This document shows positions 8,328 to 16,471 of a DNA stretch of 34,077 nucleotides, piece by piece. Source of the DNA: Planctomycetota bacterium. Lineage in GTDB: Bacteria > Planctomycetota > Planctomycetia > Pirellulales > Lacipirellulaceae. Each line of letters begins with the position of its first letter. The first letter of the stretch is position 1. The notes under the pieces were generated by a model. That model did not search any database, was not told the origin of the DNA, and saw nothing but the letters and a program-made list of their open reading frames with translations. A program made the translations under genes and the position numbers. The stretch is taken from assembly GCA_024278035.1 (NCBI GenBank), contig JAJRUA010000022.1, forward strand, positions 1 to 34,077, given 5' to 3'.

Positions 8328-9302
8328 ATGATGAGGAAACGGATTTCTATTGCGGTTACGGTAGTCGGGACCTGGGCGGCGTTTGCGATGCCAGGGTTTG
8401 CGGCGCTGATCGTGAATGCGCCGCTGCCAATCACTCAGCGTGTGACGGTTCAACCGATTATCGTCTCGGACTCAGACGGCAGTAATACGGCAGAGTTGTT
8501 TGGCAACACGACGCAGCAGGCGATTATCGAAGGCTTTGTTGATACGATTTGGGCCCAGGCAGGCATTGATGTGCAGTGGCTGGCGCCGAATTATTGGAAT
8601 AATACGACTGCCAACTCGGGGGGGTATTCGCTGAGTAGCTTGATGAGCAATGGGAATAGTGCAGGAGTTGCTCACTCGGATCCGCTTGTGCTTAACGCCT
8701 ATTTTGTGGAGATCACCCCTGGCAGTACTGATCTGGGTGAAAATACTGCGAATGGCCTTGCTTGGGTCGGTAGCAATGGGATTAGCCAAGCGAATGGAGA
8801 TAATTTAGTCGGCTTCCCGAGTGGGCAAGAGGTGGTTGCCAGCGTCGTCTCGCATGAGATCGGCCATAACCTGGGGCTAGGTCATATCGTCGATATTGAA
8901 AATCTGATGCAGGGCGGTAGCGGCGGAGAGCGGCTCAATAGTAGCCAAATAAGTACGGCGTCGGCGAGTAGTTTTTCGGTTGCCTATACTCCCGAGTCAG
9001 CGGATTTCAATGGCGATGGCTTCGTTAATGAAGCTGACTTTCTCGATTGGAAAAGTGGATTCGGGACGAGTACTGGCGCATTGCATGAGGACGGAGATGC
9101 CGATGGAGATTTCGACATTGATGGCATTGACTTCTTGACTTGGCAGCAATCTTTCGAAAATCCGCCGCCGACTTTCGTGGCAACTCTGCCTGACCCTAGC
9201 ATTGCGACGGTTCCTGAGCCGAGTACTCGGCTACTTGCCGGCTTGCTGTTTTTGCTGGCCTGTGGCACCGGGCGTTCTAGAACCCGTGGCTTTGTTTCTT
9301 GA
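8328..9302 (+). CDS. Secreted metzincin protease with dockerin-like segment and PEP-CTERM signal
   Basis: The protein has 324 residues. Order of parts: signal peptide (1-25), catalytic domain with the metzincin zinc motif HEIGHNLGLGH (176-186) and a Met-turn candidate ENLM (M194), and two dockerin-type calcium loops (DFNGDGFVNEADF and DGDADGDFDIDGIDF, 226-269). The C-terminal sorting signal has VPEPST (295-300), a hydrophobic helix (301-313) and an arginine cluster. PEP-CTERM proteins are processed by an exosortase, and dockerin-like pairs are common at the ends of planctomycete exported proteins. The ATG at 8328 is preceded by GAGAGG at 8 bases; the open frame extends upstream but lacks signal features. 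The last 26 bases overlap the convergent gene at 9277-9651. Its substrate is unknown. Confidence 0.9.
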   Translation: MMRKRISIAVTVVGTWAAFAMPGFAALIVNAPLPITQRVTVQPIIVSDSDGSNTAELFGNTTQQAIIEGFVDTIWAQAGIDVQWLAPNYWNNTTANSGGYSLSSLMSNGNSAGVAHSDPLVLNAYFVEITPGSTDLGENTANGLAWVGSNGISQANGDNLVGFPSGQEVVASVVSHEIGHNLGLGHIVDIENLMQGGSGGERLNSSQISTASASSFSVAYTPESADFNGDGFVNEADFLDWKSGFGTSTGALHEDGDADGDFDIDGIDFLTWQQSFENPPPTFVATLPDPSIATVPEPSTRLLAGLLFLLACGTGRSRTRGFVS

Positions 9303-9651
9303 CTTTCTCGAGTATCTCTGGCAACGGGTAGTCGATGATCGAGGTGTCGCCCTCGGTTAGTTCTTGGAGACGTTGCCAGCCGCGGGTGAGGAGCTGCTCT
9401 TGCTCGCGAACGTAGGTTGGGTCGAGGGAGCGTTTGTCGAACGGGCCCTCGACGATCATCGGCGCAAAATCGTCAGAGACGATGTACTGGGCCAGCGAAG
9501 CGTTGCAGCGGATGTGACGTTCGGGGCTGGTGTGCAGAACTTCGGGGTCGAGCAGTCCTGCGACATAGCGCAAGTAGAGATCGCTGTCGGTCAGGTTTGC
9601 GACGTCGCGGCCGCAGACTTCGCAGAGATAGCCTTCGTCGCATTTGGCCAT
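9277..9651 (-). CDS. Conserved-looking small protein with one CxxC
   Basis: I do not recognise this 124-residue protein. The N terminus has GYLCEVCGRDV, a CxxC that looks like half of a zinc knuckle, then a further cysteine at HIRCNAS. The rest is soluble and acidic, with an EQEQLLTRGWQRLQEL helix, and no signal peptide or membrane segment is present. It lies downstream of dapB on the same strand with an 84-base spacer filled by a heptamer array, so it may be part of the same transcript. Its 3' end overlaps the protease gene by 26 bases. No Shine-Dalgarno site is visible. Codon pattern and clean frame favour a real gene. Confidence 0.7.
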   Translation of the reverse strand: MAKCDEGYLCEVCGRDVANLTDSDLYLRYVAGLLDPEVLHTSPERHIRCNASLAQYIVSDDFAPMIVEGPFDKRSLDPTYVREQEQLLTRGWQRLQELTEGDTSIIDYPLPEILEKVKKQSHGF

Positions 9652-9655
9652 AAAA

Positions 9656-9690
9656 AGTCGTTAGTCGTTAGTTGCTAGTCGTTAGCCTGC
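9656..9690. repeat. Heptamer array AGTCGTT-type
   Basis: AGTCGTT, AGTCGTT, AGTTGCT, AGTCGTT, AGCCTGC follow in strict 7-base register between dapB and the CxxC protein. The related unit CGTTAGT recurs at 33612-33646. Confidence 0.85.
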
Positions 9691-9735
9691 TTCCCAGAAT
9701 TTGCGACTAACTACAAACGGCTTACGCCACCTCCT

Positions 9736-10530
9736 TCAAAGGCCCAAGACATCGTTCATGGTGTATAGTCCAGCCGGTTTATTTACGAGCCAAGTTGCGG
9801 CGAGTAGGGCGCCTTGGGCGTAGCAGTCGCGGTTGGTGGCGGCAACGCTTAGTTCGATAGTTTCGCCGAGCATTCCGAAAATGATCGTGTGTTGGCCCGG
9901 GTTGTCGCCGGTGCGGACGGCGTGGTAGCCAATTTCTTCGCGACCGCGGGGGCCGGGGCGTCCGGCGCGGCCATGGGTAGGTTCGGTTTGGCCCATGGCG
10001 TCGGCGACGATTTCGCCAAAGCGCAGGGCGGTGCCGCTGGGGGCGTCTTCTTTGAAACGATGGTGACGCTCGATGATTTCGACGTCGACGCCTGAGGGGA
10101 GATTTTTCAGGGCGTTACTTGCGATTTCGGTAAGCTTCATCACCAGATTGACGGCTGTGCTCATGCTGGGCGCCCAGACGACGGGGATTTTTTCAGCAGC
10201 TTGATGGATGTAGGCTTCTTGTTCTTCGTCGAAGCCGGTGGTGGCGATCACGATTGGCTTGTTGAACTCGAGGCAGTGAGCGATGGCAGCGACCGCCGCA
10301 TCAGGGACGGAGAAGTCGACCACGATATCGGCTGCCGATTCGCCGACGACTGCCAGGAGGATGCCAATCTCGCCTACGCCTGCGAGCAGGCCGGCATCTT
10401 GTCCTAGCGAGGGGTGGGTGGCTGACTCGAGAGCGGCGACCAGTTCGAGATTGGGGTCAGCACAGGCGATCGCGGTAACACGTTGGCCCATCCGACCGGC
10501 GGCGCCGTGAACGGCAATTTTTATGGACAT
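9736..10530 (-). CDS. dapB: 4-hydroxy-tetrahydrodipicolinate reductase
   Basis: DapB reduces hydroxy-tetrahydrodipicolinate with NAD(P)H in the diaminopimelate/lysine pathway, feeding both protein and peptidoglycan synthesis. The protein is 264 residues, the usual length. The nucleotide-binding motif GAAGRMG is at 9-15, ATTGF follows the Rossmann part, and the substrate signature ERHHRFKEDAPSGTA is at 154-168. The ATG at 10530 follows the stop of the upstream 81-residue gene by 7 bases. The GGA before it overlaps that stop, which suggests translational coupling. thrC, another aspartate-family gene, lies just upstream on the same strand. Confidence 0.97.
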   Translation of the reverse strand: MSIKIAVHGAAGRMGQRVTAIACADPNLELVAALESATHPSLGQDAGLLAGVGEIGILLAVVGESAADIVVDFSVPDAAVAAIAHCLEFNKPIVIATTGFDEEQEAYIHQAAEKIPVVWAPSMSTAVNLVMKLTEIASNALKNLPSGVDVEIIERHHRFKEDAPSGTALRFGEIVADAMGQTEPTHGRAGRPGPRGREEIGYHAVRTGDNPGQHTIIFGMLGETIELSVAATNRDCYAQGALLAATWLVNKPAGLYTMNDVLGL

Positions 10531-10537
10531 CTTCTAT

Positions 10538-10783
10538 TCATCCTTGATCGTCGGTGGCGGTCGATTCGAGTGGCTCGACCGCGGTTACATGCAGCATGGA
10601 ACAAATTTTAAACTCTGCGGGCACGTCGTCCTCGTCGCAATCGATGCCAACCAAAATATCCGTTTTTAGAAGCCATGCCATCTCAGGATGGCGGACTTCG
10701 TAAGATTGGCCGCTCGACATGACGAGGCGAAAGGGCTTGAAAGGACGTACCTTGAGCAAGTTTCGGAAAGTTTGGACTGTCAT
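10538..10783 (-). CDS. Small conserved-looking protein coupled to dapB
   Basis: I know no function for this 81-residue protein. It begins MTVQTFRNLLKVRPFKPFRL and contains a SGQSYEVRHPEMAWL stretch, then an acidic DCDEDD patch, VPAEFKICSMLHVTAVEPL and a polar tail. The strand-rich, soluble pattern looks like a small beta fold. It is separated by 7 bases from dapB and by 102 bases from thrC, so co-transcription with dapB is likely. No Shine-Dalgarno site precedes the ATG. It could be a regulator or merely a neighbour. Confidence 0.75.
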   Translation of the reverse strand: MTVQTFRNLLKVRPFKPFRLVMSSGQSYEVRHPEMAWLLKTDILVGIDCDEDDVPAEFKICSMLHVTAVEPLESTATDDQG

Positions 10784-10885
10784 GGGAAGCTTCTTAAACT
10801 CATTCTTGTAGCGATTGGGGCAATTAGTTGGTCGTAGGTTTTTGTTGTTTATTCGTCCTGGCGGACTACGCTAACGGACGGGCAT

Positions 10886-12301
10886 TTAACTGTTTAACTG
10901 AATTGCTCGAATGATTTCGTCGAGATCGTTGGGCACGGCGACGGCTCGGTTGGCAAACTCGGCTCGTTTTACTCCTCGGCTTCCTAAGACGCGGTTGAAT
11001 TCTTCTTGATCGGTGGTGTGGTAGGCAACGGTTGCAGTGGGATCTTTGAGTTGATGTCCGGTGAGGATGCAGACGACGCGATCGGAAGGGGCGATAACTC
11101 CTTCTTCACGCAGCAATTTTGCGCCGGCGACACTGGCGGCACTAGCCGGTTCGCAGCCGAGGCCGTTTTCGCCGACGCGGGCCTTGGCGTTGAGAATTTG
11201 CTCGTCGCTGACTTCGCGTACGACGCCGTCGCAAACGTCGAGTGCGCGTAAGCACTTTTGATAATTGACCGGGCGGTTGATTTCGATGGCGCTGGCAATG
11301 GTCGAAGCTCGGCGGCCGTTTTTATCGAGTTCGTCGTAGTACTTGGGAAGGACTCCGAGATCGACGTTGCCTTGGTTCCAGCGGTTGCCGCGTACTTCGT
11401 ACAACTCGTGGAGTGTGTTGGCACCTGCGGCATTGATGATTGCCAGGCGGGGGATGCGATCGATCAGGCCAAGCTCGTGCAGTTCCATAAACGCTTTTCC
11501 AAATGCGCTGCTGTTGCCCAGGTTGCCGCCGGGGACGACGATCCAATCAGGCGGCTGCCAATCGAGGCTCTCCAAGACGCGATACATGATCGTCTTTTGA
11601 CCTTCGAGCCGAAAGGGATTAACGCTGTTGACGAGGTAGATGCCGAGCTGCTCGCTGACTTGACGGACGCGATCCATGGCGTCGTCGAAGTCGCCGGCGA
11701 TCTGTAGTGTCAAAGCTCCGTAGTCGAGAGCTTGGGAGAGTTTGCCGTAGGAGATTTTTCCTGAGCCGATGAAAATCACCGCCTGCATGAGCTTGCTGAC
11801 CCCGCAGTAGAGAGCTAGCGAAGCGCTGGTGTTGCCGGTCGAAGCACAGGCGGCCCGTTTGGCGCCGATGGTATGAGCATGGGTAAAAGCCGCGGTCATG
11901 CCGTTGTCTTTGAAACTACCCGAAGGGTTGAGACCCTCGTATTCCAGGAATAGCCCGCCTGGATTGATGCCGACATACTCGGCAACGCCGTTGGACGGCT
12001 GGAGCATGGTTTGGCCTTCGCCGATCGTAACCACCTTTTCGGGCGGAGCGAAGGGAAGCAGCTCGTGAAAACGCCAGACTCCGCTTCGGCAGAGGGGTTC
12101 GTTTCGGCGAGCCCATTTTTTTTCAAACTCACGGAGCGATTTAGGGACGGGGAGCCGATCCCAGTCGTAAGCGATATCGAGCAATCCACCACACTCACCA
12201 CAGGAAATGAGTGCTTGACCTACATCATAGGTAGCGCCGCAATCGGGCGCCAAACAACGTTGGAACGCCTGATCGGTGTTGATTGGCACCGAAGTTGACA
12301 C
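10886..12301 (-). CDS. thrC: Threonine synthase
   Basis: ThrC converts O-phosphohomoserine to threonine with pyridoxal phosphate. The protein is 471 residues. It has an N-terminal zinc-ribbon-like module with Cys 16, 21, 34 and 37, as in many class-II threonine synthases. The PLP lysine K131 is in GSFKDNG, then [11 protein letters not shown] and a glycine-rich phosphate-binding [11 protein letters not shown]. The start is a GTG at 12301, supported by AGGAG 9 bases upstream. It heads a minus-strand block with the 81-residue gene and dapB. The absence of fused regulatory domains is normal. Confidence 0.96.
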   Translation of the reverse strand: MSTSVPINTDQAFQRCLAPDCGATYDVGQALISCGECGGLLDIAYDWDRLPVPKSLREFEKKWARRNEPLCRSGVWRFHELLPFAPPEKVVTIGEGQTMLQPSNGVAEYVGINPGGLFLEYEGLNPSGSFKDNGMTAAFTHAHTIGAKRAACASTGNTSASLALYCGVSKLMQAVIFIGSGKISYGKLSQALDYGALTLQIAGDFDDAMDRVRQVSEQLGIYLVNSVNPFRLEGQKTIMYRVLESLDWQPPDWIVVPGGNLGNSSAFGKAFMELHELGLIDRIPRLAIINAAGANTLHELYEVRGNRWNQGNVDLGVLPKYYDELDKNGRRASTIASAIEINRPVNYQKCLRALDVCDGVVREVSDEQILNAKARVGENGLGCEPASAASVAGAKLLREEGVIAPSDRVVCILTGHQLKDPTATVAYHTTDQEEFNRVLGSRGVKRAEFANRAVAVPNDLDEIIRAIQLNS

Positions 12302-12797
12302 CGTTTGAATCTCCTAGAGAAAGTGAAATATGCTTTTCCGCGTCATTTTACCGACAAATGACGCTCGTGATAAAGAGAAACAGCTCAATGACGAAGTAAC
12401 GACTGCCCTTGTACCGCTGGAGACACTTTTCCATTGGAGGGGGCGAAACTCGAATGAAGCTCACCACTGGTTAAAGAGCAAAGACGCACATGTACGGCTG
12501 CTGCGCTTCTTACGTCCTTAGTCATTGTCCATTCGTCATTTGCCCTCCTGAGAATGAAGGTAAGCACAAATGGCGCAACAACTTATAGCCAGTTTACTCG
12601 GACCTGCTGACGTTCGCAATGAGTTGCCCAGGTGAAGGGCTGAGAGAAAAGAGAAGCAGAATTCGGCGGGTGAGTAGGTCGATCCGTCATTAACTAGGCT
12701 TTTACTTTCTTTCCTTCCTTCGTCCTTCTTCACCCGAGAAGTTTTTAACATGTTGCTACTAAAGGGTTTAGCTGCTTCGTTATTCGGCTTCGGACGT
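12302..12797. other. Spacer between divergent thrC and dksA-like genes
   Basis: No supported gene is seen. A plus-strand frame (12330-12521) and a minus-strand frame (12385-12567) lie over each other without ribosome binding sites. A heptamer array reads TTAGTCA, TTGTCCA, TTCGTCA, TTTGCCC at about 12518-12545. The open frame that begins at 12750 starts upstream of the promoter at 12798, so it is not used as the dksA-like start. Confidence 0.6.
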
Positions 12798-12826
12798 TTG
12801 ACGACTCGAGGTGAGCTTACTACAAT
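12798..12826 (+). promoter_or_regulatory. Near-consensus promoter of dksA-like/lspA
   Basis: TTGACG (12798-12803), exactly 17 bases, then TACAAT (12821-12826): five of six matches in each box. Transcription would start near 12833, giving a leader of about 64 bases to the ATG at 12897. This is the best promoter in the window. Confidence 0.75.
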
Positions 12827-12896
12827 GGCGGGTCTGGTCAGTGCCCAGTGGAGTACGCAGCGAGAGGCCCCAGAGAAGAGGACAGCGAGGACAACC

Positions 12897-13265
12897 ATGA
12901 AGAAATCTGACATGAAGGTGTACAAAGAGCGTCTATTGGGCATGCGTGCTCGGTTGCGTGGCGATGTCTCGTCGATGGCCGATGCGGCCCTGGGAAACGA
13001 AGGTTCTGAAGCTTCGAGCATGCCAATTCACATGGCCGAGTTGGGCAGCGACAATTTTGAGCAGGAATTCACGCTTAGTCTCCTGGCTACCGAAGAGGAC
13101 ACCTTGGGGATGATCGAGGGGGCTCTGGAGCGAGTCGAGAGCGGTGTCTACGGTGTCTGCTTGGGATGTGAGTCAGTGATTCCTAAAACGCGACTCAACG
13201 CGATTCCACACACTCCTAAGTGTGTGAAGTGTGCTTCTCTCCAAGATCAGGACTTGGCCAGTTAA
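12897..13265 (+). CDS. DksA/TraR-family C4 zinc-finger protein
   Basis: The protein has 122 residues: a helical N-terminal part, then the DksA/TraR zinc finger CLGC (C88, C91) and CVKC (C109, C112), a CxxC-x17-CxxC arrangement. In this family the coiled-coil tip enters the RNA polymerase secondary channel. DksA itself works with ppGpp, while many short relatives are uncharacterised. The SGVYGVCLGCESVIPKTRL and CVKC stretches are typical. The ATG at 12897 is chosen because the promoter at 12798-12826 ends upstream of it and GAGG lies 6 bases before it; longer in-frame starts would fall before the transcript. lspA follows 58 bases later, probably in the same transcript. Confidence 0.88.
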   Translation: MKKSDMKVYKERLLGMRARLRGDVSSMADAALGNEGSEASSMPIHMAELGSDNFEQEFTLSLLATEEDTLGMIEGALERVESGVYGVCLGCESVIPKTRLNAIPHTPKCVKCASLQDQDLAS

Positions 13266-13323
13266 AGTGTGGCACGTTTGATTGTTGAGGTGGACGGCTA
13301 ACGTTGCTCCAATCGGATTTCTC

Positions 13324-13884
13324 ATGGACGTCGATCTCCGGATTCCGACCAGTCGCGTTGTTTGGTTTTGGTCGCTGGCAGTGCTTGGCTGCTTGACTGA
13401 TTTGTGGACCAAGCAGATCGTTTTTTCGCGGCCCGATCTTTACCGAGGCAGCGAATGGTGGCTATGGGAAGGCCACCTCGGCATTCAGAAGAGTCTTAAC
13501 GAAGGTGCCCTTTTCGGAATGGGGCAGGGCATGGTTTGGATGTTTGCCCTTTTTTCTCTTACGGCGGCCGTGGCGATCCCCCTTTGGCTGTTCCGGTATA
13601 GGGCGGCACACGATCTATGGCTTACCGTGGCCTTGGGTTGTGTGATGGGTGGCGTCGGAGGGAATCTTTACGACCGTCTGGGATTGCACGGACTGTCCTG
13701 GGATTCGTTCGATTCTTCTCGGGCTGGGGAAAAAATCTATGCCGTTCGAGATTTTCTTTTGGTGCAGTGGGATGCCCAGATGGTATGGCCCAATTTTAAC
13801 ATTGCAGACTCACTGCTAGTATTTGGTGCGGGTTTACTGCTAGTACAATCACTCTTCTCGCCTAGAGTTGCGGCCAAGGGTTAA
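13324..13884 (+). CDS. lspA: Lipoprotein signal peptidase II
   Basis: LspA is the inner-membrane aspartic protease that removes the signal peptide of prolipoproteins, such as the one encoded at 4207. The protein is 186 residues with four hydrophobic segments. Family motifs are present: DLWTKQ (26-31), NEGALFGMG (59-67), GGVGGNLYDR (109-118), the catalytic D143 in AVRDF and D162 in FNIADS. It is slightly longer than the roughly 165-residue E. coli protein, mostly through a loop between GGVGGNLYDR and AVRDF. The ATG at 13324 gives a normal N terminus; a TTG at 13282 is in frame but less likely. It shares a promoter with the dksA-like gene. Termination appears to be at 14091-14118, 207 bases past the stop. 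Confidence 0.95.
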   Translation: MDVDLRIPTSRVVWFWSLAVLGCLTDLWTKQIVFSRPDLYRGSEWWLWEGHLGIQKSLNEGALFGMGQGMVWMFALFSLTAAVAIPLWLFRYRAAHDLWLTVALGCVMGGVGGNLYDRLGLHGLSWDSFDSSRAGEKIYAVRDFLLVQWDAQMVWPNFNIADSLLVFGAGLLLVQSLFSPRVAAKG

Positions 13885-13967
13885 TACGGAATTCAGGATA
13901 TCGATATCGATAATTGGTTTTTCTCCGGCGTTTTACAGAGAAACTCTTAATCTTGCGGCAATGGTTA

Positions 13968-14046
13968 CAGTAAACCCAGTTGTTATTATAGTTTACTGAT
14001 AGTCAAATAGATCGGCAGGGTAAAACACCTTTGTCGCTACTCTGCC
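13968..14046 (+). ncRNA. Structured region after lspA, possible sRNA or 3' UTR
   Basis: Two hairpins occur in tandem. CAGTAAAC (13968-13975) pairs with GTTTACTG (13991-13998). GGCAGGGTA (14014-14022) pairs with TACTCTGCC (14038-14046) with one wobble. A strong terminator follows at 14091-14118. No open reading frame is present. It may be the long structured 3' UTR of lspA or a separate small RNA; I see no clear promoter of its own. It does not resemble SRP RNA, tmRNA or RNase P. Confidence 0.35.
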
Positions 14047-14090
14047 TACATTAAACTAAGTGTAACTGAGTAGGCTTGAGGAAGTACTTT

Positions 14091-14118
14091 AGACAATCTG
14101 CTACGGTTGTCTTTTTTT
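14091..14118 (+). terminator. Strong intrinsic terminator
   Basis: AGACAATC (14091-14098), loop TGCTAC and GGTTGTCT (14105-14112) form an 8-bp stem with one wobble, followed by seven T in a row. This is the first clear terminator after lspA. Confidence 0.9.
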
Positions 14119-14468
14119 GTAGAGCCTGAATTGTTGAGTCGTCTCTGACTTTACCGAGAGTCAATGTTGTGAGAGGTAGTGTCAGCCTTCTGTCACTTCA
14201 GCAAAGAGAATATGCATTGACATTAAGAGCTTTATTAACCAGACTCGCGATTAGTTGGTTTCTGGGTTGAAACTAATGACCGTTCCGCAGAGGGGAAGTT
14301 GTTAGGTGTTCTTCCAAGCCTACTTGAGTCGTTGCGAACCCCTGCAACGATGGAAAGGTGTTTGGGAAAATCAAGAGTAGTGGCAAAGTTGTTTCTATAG
14401 ACTGGAATCTGTAGGTAGAAAGTCCTTTGTTAGGGGTAATTGTCCAAAAGAGTTCGAGGGTGGGTGTC
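14119..14468. other. Spacer before the Rrf2 gene
   Basis: No gene is seen. One perfect hairpin is present: TCGTTGC (14329-14335) with GCAACGA (14344-14350) around GAACCCCT. It has no T-run, so it is not an obvious terminator. It might belong to the leader of the Rrf2 transcript. Confidence 0.4.
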
Positions 14469-14504
14469 CACTATATAGTGAATAGAATTATAGTGAATAG
14501 AATT
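14469..14504. promoter_or_regulatory. Palindrome and 15-bp tandem repeat, candidate Rrf2 operator
   Basis: CACTATATAGTG (14469-14480) is a perfect 12-bp palindrome. Overlapping it, TATAGTGAATAGAATT occurs twice at a 15-base period (14474-14489, 14489-14504). The cluster lies 40-75 bases before the start of the Rrf2 regulator, where autoregulatory sites of this family are usually found. Binding is inferred. Confidence 0.5.
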
Positions 14505-14544
14505 TAAGTGGCACCGCGATCTTTTTGGGCGGATAGGTTTTGCA

Positions 14545-15021
14545 ATGCGAATATCGAGAGCGTCAGCGTATTCGATTGGTGCACTGCTACAGTTAGCCGA
14601 CGCACCAGTCGGAGTCCCTATGCCTTGCAGTCGTTTGGCAAAGGTCGGAGAAATGCCGGAGCGATTTTTGTTACAAGTCCTGCGGAGCCTTGTGAATCAC
14701 GGCTTGTTGAAATCGACACGCGGTGTGGATGGCGGGTATTCGTTGGCTCGGCCAGCAAGTGAGATCTCTTTACTGCAGGTATTAGAAGCGACCGATGGTC
14801 CGTTGGCTGCTGAGCTGCCTCCGCTGGAGTGTATTCCACGAATAGCCCAGATCCACCTTCAAGAGACGTTGCGTCAGGTTACCGCTGATGCTTGCCAGCG
14901 GCTGTCGGAAGTGAAACTGACCGATTTGCCAATTCCTAGGCCTGACGAGGAAGTTTCTACCACTGGCGATGTGGTGAACTTGGAGAGCAACGCGGCTTGC
15001 GAAGATCGATCACTTCACTGA
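14545..15021 (+). CDS. Rrf2-family transcriptional regulator
   Basis: The protein has 158 residues. It shows the Rrf2 winged-helix pattern: ISRASAYSIGALLQLA, then PERFLLQVLRSLVNHGLLKSTRG, then the wing VDGGYSLARPASEISLLQVLEA. IscR- and NsrR-type members bind an Fe-S cluster through three cysteines in the region after the wing. Here only single cysteines are seen (C28, C97 and two near the tail), not the CxxC-type arrangement. A cluster is therefore doubtful and the effector unknown. The C-terminal 40 residues are polar and likely disordered. There is no strong Shine-Dalgarno site before the ATG at 14545. A palindrome and tandem repeat upstream look like its own operator. It is convergent with the ExbD-like gene. 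Confidence 0.88.
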   Translation: MRISRASAYSIGALLQLADAPVGVPMPCSRLAKVGEMPERFLLQVLRSLVNHGLLKSTRGVDGGYSLARPASEISLLQVLEATDGPLAAELPPLECIPRIAQIHLQETLRQVTADACQRLSEVKLTDLPIPRPDEEVSTTGDVVNLESNAACEDRSLH

Positions 15022-15068
15022 ACGAAGTTGAAGGTCTCCAGTTCGAAAAGAAGTTCTGGGATAGGTAC

Positions 15069-16160
15069 TTACTGAGCCGACGATTTGCTGCCGTGGGGTG
15101 AAGCCCCAATATGTGACCCAGGTCGCATCGGACGGACGGCCACGGCAACTCCCATTTCCCACAAGGCCCGTTTTAAGGGGCGAAATTCGTTGAAACTGTC
15201 AGTGTAGAGCCAAACCACGACCGGCGGCGATTGCCGTCGATAAGAGTGGAGACGTTCGTATAAGTCGGATCCGGGCAAAAGTGCCTGTTCTACGTTTTGT
15301 CCAAGCTTGTCGGAGACCGGAAGAACTTGGGCGTACTGGTCATGGGTGACTCTCTGCAGTTGACCTGCTCTGGGGCCGCCGATTGATCCGGGCGCGTTGC
15401 GTTTCGTGATGGTGAATCTCAAACGATAGCCTCCCATTGGGCCAAACGTTTCGACGACTTCATCGCGAGATTGGAGTCGACGTCGAAAATCTTCGACGTG
15501 GTTCTGAACCTCTTGCAATAGCTCTTCGAGCGGAACAATCGAAACGAGTCCTTTGTGCATCCGCAAATGGATCGCTTCTCCCTCGATGATTTTAGCCAAA
15601 GGCGTGGGCACACATTCAACTTCTTCAATGGTGGGTCGTTCCATGGCGAGGGTAAGCTGCTGCTTGGTCATTTCATCGAGGTCGATTTGGGCCTCGACCA
15701 GCTGACGTTGAACGTCAAATTCTTGTTGCCGACGCGAGTCAAGCTTGCTGCGGCGCCGTTCAAGGTCTTCTTCGAGGACCGAACGATGCATTGCCAGTTG
15801 CACACGGCGTTGATCGTGAGCTGCCGATTCTTGGTTGATCTTGATGACTCGTATGGCTGTTTCTTCGATCTGGCGTTGCGAGACGATCGCTTGATGGCGG
15901 GCTTCGTCGAGCTGCTCGCGAAGTCGGACCAGGTCTGCTTCGCTGGCCGAGTTTTTGATCTCGGCAGGCTGAGATTCTTGAATAGCAGGCTTGGATTGTT
16001 GAACCGTGGCTGTTGGATCGGACTTGGCAGCAATCACGCTGTGAGAAGCCCGTACCCCGACAAGCATCACGAGGATGATCAGCACTCCTACGACATTCGC
16101 GATCACATCGAGAAACGAATCGTCGTTGGCGTCTTCTTCATGGAATCTATCGTGTCGCAT
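15069..16160 (-). CDS. ExbD-like protein with intact proton-relay Asp (cluster partner 2)
   Basis: The protein has 363 residues. After a short acidic cytoplasmic N terminus there is one membrane segment beginning FLDVIANVVGVL (16-38). It matches the single helix of ExbD/TolR/MotB, with D18 at the place of the proton-carrying Asp. A charged coiled coil follows (about 74-176), then a periplasmic region with two strand-rich stretches (EAIHLRMHKGLVSIVP at 195-210 and PPVVVWLYTD with a following helix at 312-342). No OmpA-like peptidoglycan-binding domain is seen. It lies downstream of the 661-residue partner and the ExbB-like gene on the same strand, after a 311-base repeat-bearing spacer. The ATG at 16160 has no clear Shine-Dalgarno site. 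The energised process is unknown. Confidence 0.75.
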   Translation of the reverse strand: MRHDRFHEEDANDDSFLDVIANVVGVLIILVMLVGVRASHSVIAAKSDPTATVQQSKPAIQESQPAEIKNSASEADLVRLREQLDEARHQAIVSQRQIEETAIRVIKINQESAAHDQRRVQLAMHRSVLEEDLERRRSKLDSRRQQEFDVQRQLVEAQIDLDEMTKQQLTLAMERPTIEEVECVPTPLAKIIEGEAIHLRMHKGLVSIVPLEELLQEVQNHVEDFRRRLQSRDEVVETFGPMGGYRLRFTITKRNAPGSIGGPRAGQLQRVTHDQYAQVLPVSDKLGQNVEQALLPGSDLYERLHSYRRQSPPVVVWLYTDSFNEFRPLKRALWEMGVAVAVRPMRPGSHIGASPHGSKSSAQ

Positions 16161-16471
16161 GGTTGTTGTGAGACGTTAGTTGTGCGTAAGGGATAGCCGG
16201 TAAATAACTTCAGTGTTTTAGTTAACGTGTTGGCTCAGGTGTTATACAAAATGGAACGTACCTCCGAGGAATTGTGTAACACCTTCGGCGTAAGGATTAT
16301 TGGGGATCGTGACCCAGGGTGCGCTGTGCGACCCTGGGCTACGGTGTTTAACGCCTTCGGCGTAATCAAATGCCGGAGTTATATATCGGCTGATCCTAAA
16401 TAACGGGTATTTGCCCACAGTAATTTTTAATCATTTTTTGGTTGGTGGGCACAGCCCACCTTACTTACGAC
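16161..16471. repeat. REP-like repeats inside the ExbB/ExbD-like cluster
   Basis: TAAC(A/G)CCTTCGGCGTAA occurs at 16277-16293 and 16349-16365 (16 of 17 bases identical). Between them CCCAGGGT (16313-16320) pairs with ACCCTGGG (16331-16338). Near the end GGTGGGC (16444-16450) pairs with GCCCACC (16454-16460). No gene fits. The block separates two genes that otherwise look like one operon, and the hairpins may adjust expression of the downstream gene. Confidence 0.75.

Noticed and set aside
12330..12567. Opposed 60-codon frames between thrC and the dksA-like gene
   Set aside because: Mutually overlapping, no ribosome binding site, and one reads through a heptamer array.
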